DNA of 33,116 nucleotides from Prevotellaceae bacterium UBA1075 (GTDB lineage: Bacteria > Bacteroidota > Bacteroidia > Bacteroidales > Bacteroidaceae). Shown piece after piece: positions 25,316 through 33,116 of this stretch (within the stretch, counting starts at the first letter, position 1; every line of letters begins with the position of its first letter). A program made the position numbers and the translations under genes. The notes beneath the pieces were generated by a model that saw nothing but the letters and a program-made list of their open reading frames with translations, was not told where the DNA came from and did no database searches. Location: contig DCCS01000018.1 of assembly GCA_002316015.1 (NCBI GenBank), forward strand, positions 1 to 33,116, read 5' to 3'.

Positions 25316-26695
25316 CTATTTCGTAATCTGCGCCGTGAAGGTGGCCTCTGTCACACAGTTCTCGCCGATAAAGGCGTAGCCCTGCATCGTGCCGATGCCG
25401 TGACGGAGGGGCGAGACCATCTCGACCTTGAAGACAAGCGTGTCGCCCGGAACGACCTTCTGGCGAAACTTGACATTGTCTATCTTCAGGAAGTAGGTGC
25501 TGTATGCCTCGGGGTTCTCCACATTCCCCAGCACAAGCAGCCCGCCGGTCTGGGCCATGGCCTCAATCTGTAGCACGCCGGGCATGACGGGCTCGCCGGG
25601 GAAATGCCCCTGGAAGAACGGCTCGTCGCTGGTGACGTTCTTAATGGCCACGATGCTGTTCTCCTTTATCTCCACCACCTTGTCCACCAACTGCATGGGG
25701 TATCTGTGTGGCAGTATCTGACGGATGCGCCTGACATCCATCACAGGTTCCTTGTTGGGGTCGTAGTGTGGAGCCTGCACCTCATGCTTGCGTATCTCCT
25801 TGCGCATCATGCGCGCAAACTTGTTGTTGATGGTATGGCCTGGCTTGGTGGCAATGATGCGTCCCTTGATGGGCTTGCCTATGAGAGCCATGTCACCAAT
25901 GATGTCAAGCAGTTTGTGGCGCGCGGGCTCGTTCTCCCACACCAGCGGCTTGTGCTGCAGATAACCCAGTTCGGAGGCGTTGTGACGCTCGGTGCCTGTC
26001 AACTGGCACAGCTTGTCGAGATTCTCCTGCGTGGTCTCGCGCTCGTAGATGACTATGGCATTGTCCAGGTCACCGCCCTTGATGAGTCCCGCCATGAGCA
26101 GAGGCTCTATCTCACGCACAAAGACGAAGGTGCGCGCCGCCGCCACCTCGGAGGCAAAATTGCCCATGTTGTCAAGCGTTGCAAACTGGCTGCTCAGTAC
26201 CTTGCTGTCAAATGAAATCATGCAGGTGATGGAGAAGTCCTCATCGGGCAGCAGGGTGATGCAGGCGCCTGTGGCCTCGTCGCGGAACTCCATCTTCTTG
26301 GTGATATAATAGAAGTCCTTGGGCGCGTCCTGCTCCTGGATGCCCACCTTGTGTATGGCCTCCACATAAAGCTCGGCGCTGCCGTCCAGTATGGGGAACT
26401 CGGGGCCGTCGACCTGGATGAGCACGTTGTCCAGCCCCAGGGCATAGAGAGCCGCCATGGCATGCTCGACAGTGCTGCAGCGCATCTCGCCTTTACCCAG
26501 CACCGTGCCGCGCTGCGTGTCCACAACATTCTCGGCCACGGCATCCATGACGGGCTGCCCAGGCATGTCCACACGCTGTATCTTGTAGCCGTGGTCGGGG
26601 GGAGCCGGCATGAAAGTCACTGTGAGGTTGAGTCCGGTGTGCAGCCCCTTGCCACTGAGCGAGAACTGCCGCTTGAGTGTATTCTGCTTTAACAT
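25316..26695 (-). CDS. lpxC/fabZ: Bifunctional LpxC deacetylase / FabZ 3-hydroxyacyl-ACP dehydratase
   Basis: Fusion of the committed lipid A step (Zn-dependent deacetylation of UDP-3-O-acyl-GlcNAc) with the beta-hydroxyacyl-ACP dehydratase of fatty acid synthesis; the fusion is typical of Bacteroidota. 459 aa from ATG at 26695. The frame stays open another 88 codons, but that stretch lies inside lpxD and is Arg/His-rich nonsense. LpxC part about 1-290: FSLSGKGLHTG, TVEHAMAALYALG (zinc-ligand His near residue 77), GPEFPILDGSAELY, and HKLLDIIGDMALIG (zinc ligands, near 260). FabZ part from about 310: ILPHRYPMQLVDKV (catalytic His) and GHFPGEPVMPGVLQIEAMAQ. It overlaps the lpxD end by 7 bp. Confidence 0.97.
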   Translation of the reverse strand: MLKQNTLKRQFSLSGKGLHTGLNLTVTFMPAPPDHGYKIQRVDMPGQPVMDAVAENVVDTQRGTVLGKGEMRCSTVEHAMAALYALGLDNVLIQVDGPEFPILDGSAELYVEAIHKVGIQEQDAPKDFYYITKKMEFRDEATGACITLLPDEDFSITCMISFDSKVLSSQFATLDNMGNFASEVAAARTFVFVREIEPLLMAGLIKGGDLDNAIVIYERETTQENLDKLCQLTGTERHNASELGYLQHKPLVWENEPARHKLLDIIGDMALIGKPIKGRIIATKPGHTINNKFARMMRKEIRKHEVQAPHYDPNKEPVMDVRRIRQILPHRYPMQLVDKVVEIKENSIVAIKNVTSDEPFFQGHFPGEPVMPGVLQIEAMAQTGGLLVLGNVENPEAYSTYFLKIDNVKFRQKVVPGDTLVFKVEMVSPLRHGIGTMQGYAFIGENCVTEATFTAQITK

Positions 26696-27750
26696 TCCTT
26701 GCTTTCCTGCTTGTCCAATTGTTCCTTCAGTGCCTGCATCTCCTTCTTCATGCGGTTGATGTCGCTCCACATGTCCGGCAAATTCTTGAAGACGGCACTT
26801 GACTTCCAGAAGTTGCGCCCCTCGATGGCCGGCGAGCCCTGTATGGCGGTGCCCTCCTTCTTCACGCTGTTTGGAATGCCGGACTGCGCGCCGGCCATGG
26901 TGCGGTTGGCAATGGTGGCATGGCCCGCGATACCCACCTGGCCTCCAAACATGCACCACTCGCCCACTTTCGTGCTTCCCGCCACTCCCACCTGGGCCGA
27001 CATCACGGTGTGGCTGCCTATCTCGTCATTGTGCGCAATCTGCACAAGGTTGTCCAACTTGACTCCCCTGTGCACGATGGTGGCCCCCATCACGGCACGG
27101 TCAACGCAGGTGTTGGCTCCTATCTCCACGTCATCCTCGATGACGGCGATGCCTATCTGCGGTATCTTGTCGTATCCGCTCTCGGTAGGCTGGAACCCGA
27201 ATCCATCGGCTCCTATCACACACCCCGCGTGGAGGACGCACCGGCTGCCCACCCTGCAGTCATGGTAAACGACCGCATTGCTGTAGATTTCCGTATTCGC
27301 GCCCACTCTGGCGTTCTTGCCTATGGTCACATGGGGATGAAGCACACATCCGTCGCCAATCTCGGCACCCTCGTCTATGGCCACAAAGGGGCCTATGTAG
27401 CAGTCCTTCCCCACCTTGGCCGAGGAATCGATGAAGGCCAGGCCACTCACTCCTGTGCGCTTGGGCTTCATGCTCTCGTATGCCTGCAGGAGCTTGGCCA
27501 CAGCCTCGCGCGCGTCGGGCACCTTGATGAGGGTTGCCTTCACCTCGTGCTTCGGCTCGAAGTTGTTGTTCACCAGCACCACACTGCTCTCTGTCCCATA
27601 TATGTAATGCTCATATTTGTCATTGGCAAGAAAACTGATGCAGCCGGGCTTTCCTCCCTCTATCTTGGCGAAGTTGTTCACCTTTGCATCCGGGTCTCCC
27701 ACCACGGTGCCCCCTATGAGCCCCGCTATCATCTGCGCGCTAAATTCCAT
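26689..27750 (-). CDS. lpxD: UDP-3-O-(3-hydroxyacyl)glucosamine N-acyltransferase
   Basis: Third lipid A step: N-acylation of the product of LpxC. 353 aa from ATG at 27750 (MEFSAQMIAGLIGG). The frame remains open 29 codons further, but those lie in pyrF and do not resemble LpxD. N-terminal uridine-binding domain about 1-100 (KIEGGKPGCISFLANDKYEH), then the left-handed beta-helix: VTIGKNARVGANTEIYSNAV, VLHAGCVIGADGFGFQP (conserved in LpxD), QIAHNDEIGSHTVMSAQVGV with the catalytic His, and a C-terminal helix from about 310 (NRMKKEMQALKEQLDK). Overlaps pyrF upstream by 11 bp and lpxC/fabZ downstream by 7 bp, so co-translation is likely. Confidence 0.96.
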   Translation of the reverse strand: MEFSAQMIAGLIGGTVVGDPDAKVNNFAKIEGGKPGCISFLANDKYEHYIYGTESSVVLVNNNFEPKHEVKATLIKVPDAREAVAKLLQAYESMKPKRTGVSGLAFIDSSAKVGKDCYIGPFVAIDEGAEIGDGCVLHPHVTIGKNARVGANTEIYSNAVVYHDCRVGSRCVLHAGCVIGADGFGFQPTESGYDKIPQIGIAVIEDDVEIGANTCVDRAVMGATIVHRGVKLDNLVQIAHNDEIGSHTVMSAQVGVAGSTKVGEWCMFGGQVGIAGHATIANRTMAGAQSGIPNSVKKEGTAIQGSPAIEGRNFWKSSAVFKNLPDMWSDINRMKKEMQALKEQLDKQESKEC

Positions 27751-28567
27751 ATTTGTCCATTTGTTCTGCCATCTGCAACTGCACCTCATGTGCCCTCTCG
27801 CCAGCCACACGGGCGAAGGCCTCGGTGTGGTCAGCATAGATGATTGCGCGGCTACTGTTAACTATCAGTCCACACTCACTGGTCATGCCATAGCGGCACA
27901 CCTCCTCCAGCGAGCCTCCCTGGGCCCCTATCCCCGGAACAAGCAGAAAGTGGCGGGGCACAATGGCACGCACCTCCTTGAAAGCCCGCCCCCTGGTGGC
28001 TCCCACCACATACATCATCTGGTCATTGCCCGCCCAGTCCTGGCTCTTGCGCAGCACCTTCTGGAAGAGTTTCTCGCCCTGGGCATCCTCGGTGAACTGG
28101 AAGTCACCACTGCCCTTGTTGCTCGTCAGCGCAAGCAGGATGACCCACTTGCCCTCGTAACCGAGGAAGGGAGTCACGCTGTCCTCGCCCATGTACGGGA
28201 CCACGGTCACAGCATCCACCCCGGCTTCCTCGAAGAAGGTACGGGCATACATGGCGCTGGTGCTTCCTATGTCCCCGCGCTTGGCATCGGCTATGATAAA
28301 GTGGTCGGGGTAATTGTCACGAATGAACCGCACCGTCCGTTCAAAGGCCAGCCACCCCTCCACGCCCATACTCTCATAAAAGGCGAGGTTGGGCTTATAG
28401 GCCACGCAGCAAGGAGCGGTGGCGTCGATGATGGCCTTGTTAAAGGCAAAGACGGGATCCTCTTCCCGCAGCAAATGGGCGGGGATTTTCTTGATGTCCG
28501 TGTCCAGCCCCACACAGAGGAAGCTCCGCTTCTCCCGGATGTGGGCAACAAGTTCCAGTCTGGTCAT
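27740..28567 (-). CDS. pyrF: Orotidine-5'-phosphate decarboxylase (type 2)
   Basis: Last step of UMP synthesis. 275 aa, fitting the longer type 2 subfamily. FLCVGLDTDIKKIP at 16-29, FNKAIIDATAPCCVAYKPNLAFYE, the catalytic signature IADAKRGDIGSTS (about residues 91-103, with the Asp/Lys/Asp set intact), then VVPYMGEDSVTPFLGYEGK and VVGATRGRAFKEVRAI. It starts in a 4-bp ATGA overlap with the prfA stop and ends 11 bp inside lpxD. Confidence 0.97.
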   Translation of the reverse strand: MTRLELVAHIREKRSFLCVGLDTDIKKIPAHLLREEDPVFAFNKAIIDATAPCCVAYKPNLAFYESMGVEGWLAFERTVRFIRDNYPDHFIIADAKRGDIGSTSAMYARTFFEEAGVDAVTVVPYMGEDSVTPFLGYEGKWVILLALTSNKGSGDFQFTEDAQGEKLFQKVLRKSQDWAGNDQMMYVVGATRGRAFKEVRAIVPRHFLLVPGIGAQGGSLEEVCRYGMTSECGLIVNSSRAIIYADHTEAFARVAGERAHEVQLQMAEQMDKYGI

Positions 28568-29664
28568 AACTCTGATTCTCTTAGTCGTTCTGCATTCTCG
28601 GCCACGATGAGGTGGTCGATGCAGTCCTGTATCTGCCCGTCCATGAAGGCCGGCAGGTTATATATGGTATATCCTATCCTGTGGTCGGTGACACGTCCCT
28701 GGGGATAATTGTATGTCCTGATTTTCGCGCTGCGGTCGCCTGTGCTCACCATCGTCTTGCGGCGGCTGGCTATATCATCGAGGTACTTTTGGTGCTCCTT
28801 GTCATATATAAAAGTACGCAGGCGTGCAAGCGCGCGCTCCTTGTTCTTTGGCTGGTCGCGCGTCTCGGTGCATTCCACCAGGATTTCCTCATCCTCGCCG
28901 GTGAATGGGTTGTGCCACATGTAGCGGGCACGGACACCCGACTCGACCTTGTTCACATTCTGTCCCCCCGCGCCACTGCTGCGGAAGGTGTCCCACTTGA
29001 TGGCCCCCTCATTGATTTCCACATCAAACTCCTCGGCTTCGGGCAGCACAGCCACTGTGGCGGCACTGGTGTGCACGCGCCCTTGGGTCTCGGTGGCAGG
29101 CACACGCTGCACGCGGTGAACCCCAGACTCGTACTTGAGTGTGCCATAGACCCCATCACCCGTCACGCTGAAGATGATTTCCTTGTAACCGCCCACAGCA
29201 CCCTCGCTGTAACTGCTCACGCTCATCTTCCATCCCTTTATCTCCACATAGCGGCTGTACATACGGAAGAGGTCGCCCGCAAACAGGGCAGCCTCATCGC
29301 CTCCCGTGCCTCCACGTATCTCCATGATGACGTTCTTGCCGTCCTCCGGGTCGGCGGGCACAAGCAGGAGCTTTATCTCCTCCTCCAGTTCGGGGATGCG
29401 CTTCTCGCTTGTGGCCAATTCCTCACGCAGCATCGCCTTGCTTTCCGGGTCGGACTCCTCGGCCAGCAATTCCTTTGCGTCCTCCACATTCTGCAGGCAT
29501 CCCATGTATTCCTTGCGTGCCTCCATCAGTTTGCCCAGGTCCTTGTACTCCTTGGTCAACTTGACGTAACGCTTCTGGTCGGCGATGACGTGGGCATCTG
29601 TTATCAGCGTGGACACCTCCTCGTAGCGGCTCACCAGCCCATCCAGTCTTTCGAGTATCTCCAT
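28564..29664 (-). CDS. prfA: Peptide chain release factor 1
   Basis: Recognises UAA and UAG stop codons and triggers peptide release. 366 aa. N-terminal helical domain 1-100, the tripeptide PAT in HRVQRVPATETQGRVHTS (near residues 188-190), which reads the stop codon and distinguishes RF1 from RF2 (SPF), and the GGQ in SSGAGGQNVNKVESGVR (Gln235), which reaches the peptidyl transferase centre. C-terminal DHRIGYTIYNLPAFMDG is also family-typical. No frameshift site, as expected for RF1. Starts 3 bp after the purM stop and overlaps pyrF by 4 bp. Confidence 0.98.
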   Translation of the reverse strand: MEILERLDGLVSRYEEVSTLITDAHVIADQKRYVKLTKEYKDLGKLMEARKEYMGCLQNVEDAKELLAEESDPESKAMLREELATSEKRIPELEEEIKLLLVPADPEDGKNVIMEIRGGTGGDEAALFAGDLFRMYSRYVEIKGWKMSVSSYSEGAVGGYKEIIFSVTGDGVYGTLKYESGVHRVQRVPATETQGRVHTSAATVAVLPEAEEFDVEINEGAIKWDTFRSSGAGGQNVNKVESGVRARYMWHNPFTGEDEEILVECTETRDQPKNKERALARLRTFIYDKEHQKYLDDIASRRKTMVSTGDRSAKIRTYNYPQGRVTDHRIGYTIYNLPAFMDGQIQDCIDHLIVAENAERLRESEL

Positions 29665-29667
29665 ATG

Positions 29668-30834
29668 TCAATATTCAAAAGTGCCGTTCTCGCCCTTGAT
29701 TACCAGACTTCGCTTACCCTCCTCAATGTGTCCCACCACCTGGGCATCCACATTGAAAGAGCGGCTGATATCCACCACACGCCGGGCATCATCGGGACTC
29801 ACATATATCTCCATGCGGTGCCCCATGTTGAACACCCTGTACATCTCTGCCCAGTCGGTACCGCTTTCTTCCTGGATGACACGGAACAGGGGAGGCACGG
29901 GGAACATGTTGTCCTTCACCACGCGGCAATTCTCACCCACGAAGTGAAGAACCTTGGTCTGGGCGCCGCCCGTGCAATGCACCATTCCATGAATGGCAGG
30001 ACGCATCTCGTCGAGCACCCGCTTGACGATGGGCGCATAGGTGCGCGTGGGCGAAAGCACCAGTTTGCCCGCACACACGGGACTGCCCTCCACTGCGTCG
30101 TCCAGGCGGTAGCGTCCGCTATAGACCAGATCGCCGGGCACGGCCTTGTCATAACTCTCGGGGTATTTACGGGCAAGGTACTTGGCAAAGACATCATGGC
30201 GCGCGCTCGTAAGGCCATTGCTGCCCATGCCGCCATTGTATTCCCTCTCATAAGTGGCCTGGCCGCAACTGGAGAGACCCACTATGACATCACCTGGATG
30301 GATATTGGCATTATCTATCACATCGGCTCTGCGCATACGGCAGGCCACGGTGCTGTCTACGATAATGGTGCGCACGAGGTCGCCCACATCCGCAGTCTCA
30401 CCGCCCGTCCCGTAGATGCCGATGCCCATTTCGCGCATCTCCCGCATCAGTTCGTCCGTTCCGTTGATGATGGCGCTTATCACATCGCCGGGAATAAGCA
30501 TCTTGTTGCGTCCGATGGTGCTGCTCACCATTATGTTGTCCACAGCGCCCACGCACAGCAAGTCATCGGTGTTCATGATGAGCGCGTCCTGCGCGATGCC
30601 CTTCCACACGCCCAGGTCACCCGTCTCGCGCCAGTAAATGTAGGCCAGACTGCTCTTGGTGCCGGCACCATCCGCATGCATGATGCAGCAGTAGTCAGGG
30701 TCTCCTCCCATAATATCGGGTACAATCTTGCAGAAAGCCTGCGGGAAGATGCCCTTGTCGATATTCTTAATCGCGCTGTGCACGTCTTCCTTTGCCGCGC
30801 TCACTCCGCGCATCATGTAGCGTTGGTTGCTCAT
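29668..30834 (-). CDS. purM: Phosphoribosylformylglycinamidine cyclo-ligase (AIR synthase)
   Basis: Fifth step of purine synthesis: ATP-dependent ring closure of FGAM to AIR. 388 aa, somewhat longer than the E. coli enzyme (about 345), which is usual in Bacteroidota. Motifs: CCIMHADGAGTKSSLAYIYW (about 49-68), DALIMNTDDLLCVGAVDNIM with the conserved metal/ATP Asp residues, GIYGTGGETADVGDLVRTII, and VFNMGHRMEIYVSPDDA near the C-terminus. First gene of the leftward run, with a well-placed Bacteroides-type promoter, and followed 3 bp later by prfA. Confidence 0.96.
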   Translation of the reverse strand: MSNQRYMMRGVSAAKEDVHSAIKNIDKGIFPQAFCKIVPDIMGGDPDYCCIMHADGAGTKSSLAYIYWRETGDLGVWKGIAQDALIMNTDDLLCVGAVDNIMVSSTIGRNKMLIPGDVISAIINGTDELMREMREMGIGIYGTGGETADVGDLVRTIIVDSTVACRMRRADVIDNANIHPGDVIVGLSSCGQATYEREYNGGMGSNGLTSARHDVFAKYLARKYPESYDKAVPGDLVYSGRYRLDDAVEGSPVCAGKLVLSPTRTYAPIVKRVLDEMRPAIHGMVHCTGGAQTKVLHFVGENCRVVKDNMFPVPPLFRVIQEESGTDWAEMYRVFNMGHRMEIYVSPDDARRVVDISRSFNVDAQVVGHIEEGKRSLVIKGENGTFEY

Positions 30835-30872
30835 TGCTCCTTGGGTTCAAACAGTTCTTCAATTAAGCCATG

Positions 30873-30904
30873 CAAAGTTATTACATTTATGTGTCACACG
30901 CAAA
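30873..30904 (-). promoter_or_regulatory. purM operon promoter (Bacteroides-type)
   Basis: On the minus strand TTTG (30904-30901) and TAACTTTG (30880-30873) match the -33 and -7 boxes with 20 bp between them, within the normal 19-21 bp. The -7 box is 38 bp upstream of the purM ATG. A second TAnnTTTG match (TAAATTTG, 30901-30908) overlaps the -33 box. Confidence 0.65.
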
Positions 30905-30921
30905 TTTACGCACAGGGGCGC

Positions 30922-30952
30922 ATTGCCACATGGCGAAATTTGAATACTTTTG
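30922..30952 (+). promoter_or_regulatory. Candidate promoter of the TonB-dependent receptor
   Basis: TACTTTTG (30945-30952) matches the -7 box. ATTG (30922-30925), one base off TTTG, lies 19 bp upstream. The start codon is 57 bp downstream of the -7 box. Just behind it TTGACA is repeated 11 bp apart (30961-30966 and 30972-30977), possibly a regulator site. Confidence 0.5.
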
Positions 30953-31009
30953 TGCGCATTTTGACACAGGATTGACAACAGATTGTAAGATTCGCATTGT
31001 TTTCAGGAG

Positions 31010-33116
31010 ATGAAGAAGAGATGTTTCGCGCCGTTGATGGCGCTTTGCATGACTGCGGCATACGCTCAGGAAAAGACGGACACCACAACCATGAGAGAGG
31101 TGACTGTGAGCAATGCCAAGGACTATCGCGTGCTGAGAGAACAGCCACTGGCGGCAACCACCATCAACTCCCACGACATCATCAGCAAGGGCATACACAG
31201 CATGAAGGACCTCTCCTCGCTGGTGCCTGGACTCTATATCCCCTCATACGGCAGCCGGCAGACCACCGCTATTTATATGCGCGGGGTGGGAAGCCGCATC
31301 AACACGCCTGCAGTTGGGCTCTATGTGGACGACATACCCTGGGTGGACAAGAGTGCGTTTGACTTTGACCTGAGCGATGTGCAAAGCATCGACATCATGC
31401 GGGGTCCGCAGAGCACGCTCTACGGACGCAACGCGATGGGCGGGCTGATACGCATAAACACCAAGAACCCGCTGGACTATCAGGGAACGGACATCTCGCT
31501 GCAGGCGGCTACGCATGGCACTGCAAGAGCCAGCGCAACGCACTACCACCGCATCTCCAGCCGCCTGGGCTTCTCGGGAGGCTTTGGCTACGCGCACTCC
31601 GAAGGCTTCTTCACCAACCGATACACTGGCAAGAAGGCCGACAGGGACGATGATGCAAGCGCACGCTTCCGCCTGGTGGCCAAGCCTACCGATGTGGTGC
31701 GGCTGGACTTCCACGCCAACTACGAGTACAGCCGACAGGGAGCCTTCCCCTACAGGCTGGAGAGCGTGAAGCCCGAAGACTACTTCTATTCCCAACTCTC
31801 CGAGCACATCGGACAGACAGACTTCAACCGCGCCAACCGCTACGAGCGCCACTTGCTGAACCTTGGCTTCAAGGCCGAGCACAACTGGCAGCGCGCCGTG
31901 ATGAGCTATGTGGCAGGATTCCAGTATCTGCGCGACCAGATGGACATGGACCAGGACTTCACACGGGCCGACATCTACACGCTCAGGCAACGGCAGAACA
32001 GCCGCACCCTGAGCCAGGAGATAGCCGTGAAGAACAGGCCTGGAGCCTGGAGGCACTGGGAATGGAGCACGGGCATCAGCGGATTCAGACAATGGCTGGG
32101 CACCCAGGCGCCTGTCACTTTCCAACAGGACGGAGTACATTGGATCAACGACAACATGAACAAGAACGCCAATGCGCACCTGCCTGCCATCAGCCAAGGA
32201 CCCATGCGTATGGACATGCTCTTCAGTGACAACATCCAGGGGGAGAGCCTGCTCTTCGGTGGCCAGTTCCACACCCCCACGGGAAGTGGAGCCATCTATC
32301 ACCAGAGTACCGTCACTGGCCTAATGGGAGTCAAGGGGCTCGACCTGACCCTGGGGCTGAGGCTGGACTACGAGAAGGTGCAGCTGGACTATGACACTGG
32401 ATACGACTTCGAGCACGAGTATGGGCTGGCAGGACACCTCAGCACGCCCAATATGGAGCGCGACCTCACACTGGTGCCTACAGCCGTTTACTCAGTCCAA
32501 GATGCCCTCGTGGGCAAACTCTCACATGATTACTTGCAACTGCTCCCCCGCCTCTCGCTCCAATACAAGATAAGCGAGAGCAACATCTATGCCACTCTGT
32601 CGCGCGGTTATCGCAGCGGAGGATACAACATCCAGCAATTCAGCGGCGCGCTTCAGCGCATGATGCAAGCCGACATCATGCAGGATGTGGCCGAGGTCAC
32701 CATACCGGTATTGCAGGAACAGCGGGCCATTCCTGCCGATGTGAAAGAGCAAGTGACGGCACTCCTGCAAGGCATGGCCACGCGTCCCGACATCAATGTG
32801 CGCGCACTCTGCCTGTATAAACCCGAGTATGCCTGGAATTATGAGGTAGGGGCACACCTCAACCTCATCAATCACCGTCTGCGCCTGGATGCCTCTGCAT
32901 TCTTGACCGAGGTGCGGAACCAGCAGGTTTCACGCATGGCAGCAAATGGATTGGGCCGCGTCACCACCAATGCCGGGCGCAGCCGCGCCATAGGGTGCGA
33001 GGTAACGGCCAGCGGACAAATCACAGAAGCACTCTCGGCACACGCCGCCTATGGATACACACACAGCACATTCCACGACTACAGCCCCCAGGACGGCCTG
33101 GACTACAAGGGCAATT
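31010..33116 (+). CDS. TonB-dependent outer-membrane receptor, 3' end cut off by the window
   Basis: 702 codons visible from ATG at 31010; an in-frame TAA at 30986 fixes this as the earliest ATG. Signal peptide about 1-20 (MKKRCFAPLMALCMTAAYAQ), then MREVTVSNAKDYRV as a TonB-box-like segment, and a plug with LSSLVPGLYIPSYGSRQTTA, YMRGVGSRINTPAVGLYVDD and SIDIMRGPQSTLYGRNAMGG (about 123-142). Barrel strands follow, for example ATLSRGYRSGGYN and YEVGAHLNLINHRLRLDAS. There is no carboxypeptidase-like N-terminal domain and no SusC signature, so it belongs to the classic receptor type (siderophore, cobalamin or other small ligand). The substrate is unknown. AGGAG stands directly against the ATG, too close for a normal ribosome site. 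It is divergent from purM. Confidence 0.92.
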   Translation, partial: MKKRCFAPLMALCMTAAYAQEKTDTTTMREVTVSNAKDYRVLREQPLAATTINSHDIISKGIHSMKDLSSLVPGLYIPSYGSRQTTAIYMRGVGSRINTPAVGLYVDDIPWVDKSAFDFDLSDVQSIDIMRGPQSTLYGRNAMGGLIRINTKNPLDYQGTDISLQAATHGTARASATHYHRISSRLGFSGGFGYAHSEGFFTNRYTGKKADRDDDASARFRLVAKPTDVVRLDFHANYEYSRQGAFPYRLESVKPEDYFYSQLSEHIGQTDFNRANRYERHLLNLGFKAEHNWQRAVMSYVAGFQYLRDQMDMDQDFTRADIYTLRQRQNSRTLSQEIAVKNRPGAWRHWEWSTGISGFRQWLGTQAPVTFQQDGVHWINDNMNKNANAHLPAISQGPMRMDMLFSDNIQGESLLFGGQFHTPTGSGAIYHQSTVTGLMGVKGLDLTLGLRLDYEKVQLDYDTGYDFEHEYGLAGHLSTPNMERDLTLVPTAVYSVQDALVGKLSHDYLQLLPRLSLQYKISESNIYATLSRGYRSGGYNIQQFSGALQRMMQADIMQDVAEVTIPVLQEQRAIPADVKEQVTALLQGMATRPDINVRALCLYKPEYAWNYEVGAHLNLINHRLRLDASAFLTEVRNQQVSRMAANGLGRVTTNAGRSRAIGCEVTASGQITEALSAHAAYGYTHSTFHDYSPQDGLDYKGN

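Noticed and set aside
26696..26959. 88-residue N-terminal extension of LpxC/FabZ
   Set aside because: Falls inside lpxD and has Arg/His/Gly-rich sequence unlike LpxC. The ATG at 26695 gives the normal N-terminus.
27751..27837. 29-residue N-terminal extension of LpxD
   Set aside because: Overlaps pyrF and does not resemble LpxD; MEFSAQ at 27750 is the normal start.
28612..30975. 787-codon open frame on the plus strand
   Set aside because: It lies opposite prfA and purM, both certain. The translation is His/Val/Leu-rich without motifs, a codon-bias shadow.
31244..32302. 352-codon open frame on the minus strand
   Set aside because: Antisense to the TonB-dependent receptor, whose plug and barrel motifs are clear.

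Overview
The window reads as the chromosome of a Gram-negative gut-type Bacteroidales bacterium, plausibly Prevotellaceae. The grounds are two SusC/SusD pairs, lipoproteins whose lipobox Cys is followed by acidic residues, the Bacteroidota-specific LpxC/FabZ fusion, the block purM-prfA-pyrF-lpxD-lpxC/fabZ-lpxA-miaA, and promoter boxes of the Bacteroides type (TTTG / TAnnTTTG). The genus is an inference. Almost everything is on the minus strand; only the TonB-dependent receptor at the right edge is on the plus strand.

Left part (1-17769). The N-terminal part of a GH29 alpha-L-fucosidase runs off the left edge. About 740 bases without a convincing gene follow, holding three imperfect hairpin-forming repeats and a strong terminator hairpin. 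That terminator closes a 16-kb operon transcribed leftwards from about 17.88 kb, with gaps of 9-50 bp: FAS1 lipoprotein (four FAS1-like segments), SusC, SusD, then a second FAS1 lipoprotein (two segments), SusC, SusD. It is a repeated FAS1-SusC-SusD triad. It has no regulator and no enzyme of its own, and neither SusC carries an STN signalling domain. The FAS1 lipoproteins probably take the place of the surface ligand-binding lipoproteins (SusE/F or SGBP type) that accompany SusCD elsewhere. The ligand is unknown; the nearby fucosidase weakly suggests a host-derived glycan.

Middle and right part (18011-30834). A housekeeping series, all leftward: purM, prfA, pyrF, lpxD, lpxC/fabZ, lpxA, a small pRiA4b ORF-3-like (IS1096 passenger-like) protein, miaA, a class A penicillin-binding protein and a Pif1/RecD-like helicase with C-terminal TPRs. 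Several genes overlap (ATGA at prfA/pyrF and at pbp/helicase; 7 and 11 bp at lpxD/lpxC and pyrF/lpxD), so translational coupling is likely. Together they cover purine and pyrimidine synthesis, translation termination, lipid A synthesis, tRNA modification and peptidoglycan synthesis. Two breaks stand out: a GC-rich 259-bp gap between lpxC/fabZ and lpxA, and a 328-bp gap after miaA that holds a near-ideal G-quadruplex motif and a 22-bp tandem repeat enclosed by a 14-bp perfect inverted repeat.

Right edge (30835-33116). A divergent promoter region separates purM from a plus-strand TonB-dependent receptor that is cut by the window end.

The most unusual items are the duplicated FAS1-SusCD operon and the structured non-coding DNA at 1159-1334 and 22595-22782. 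I found no RNA genes, intact mobile elements or CRISPR arrays.
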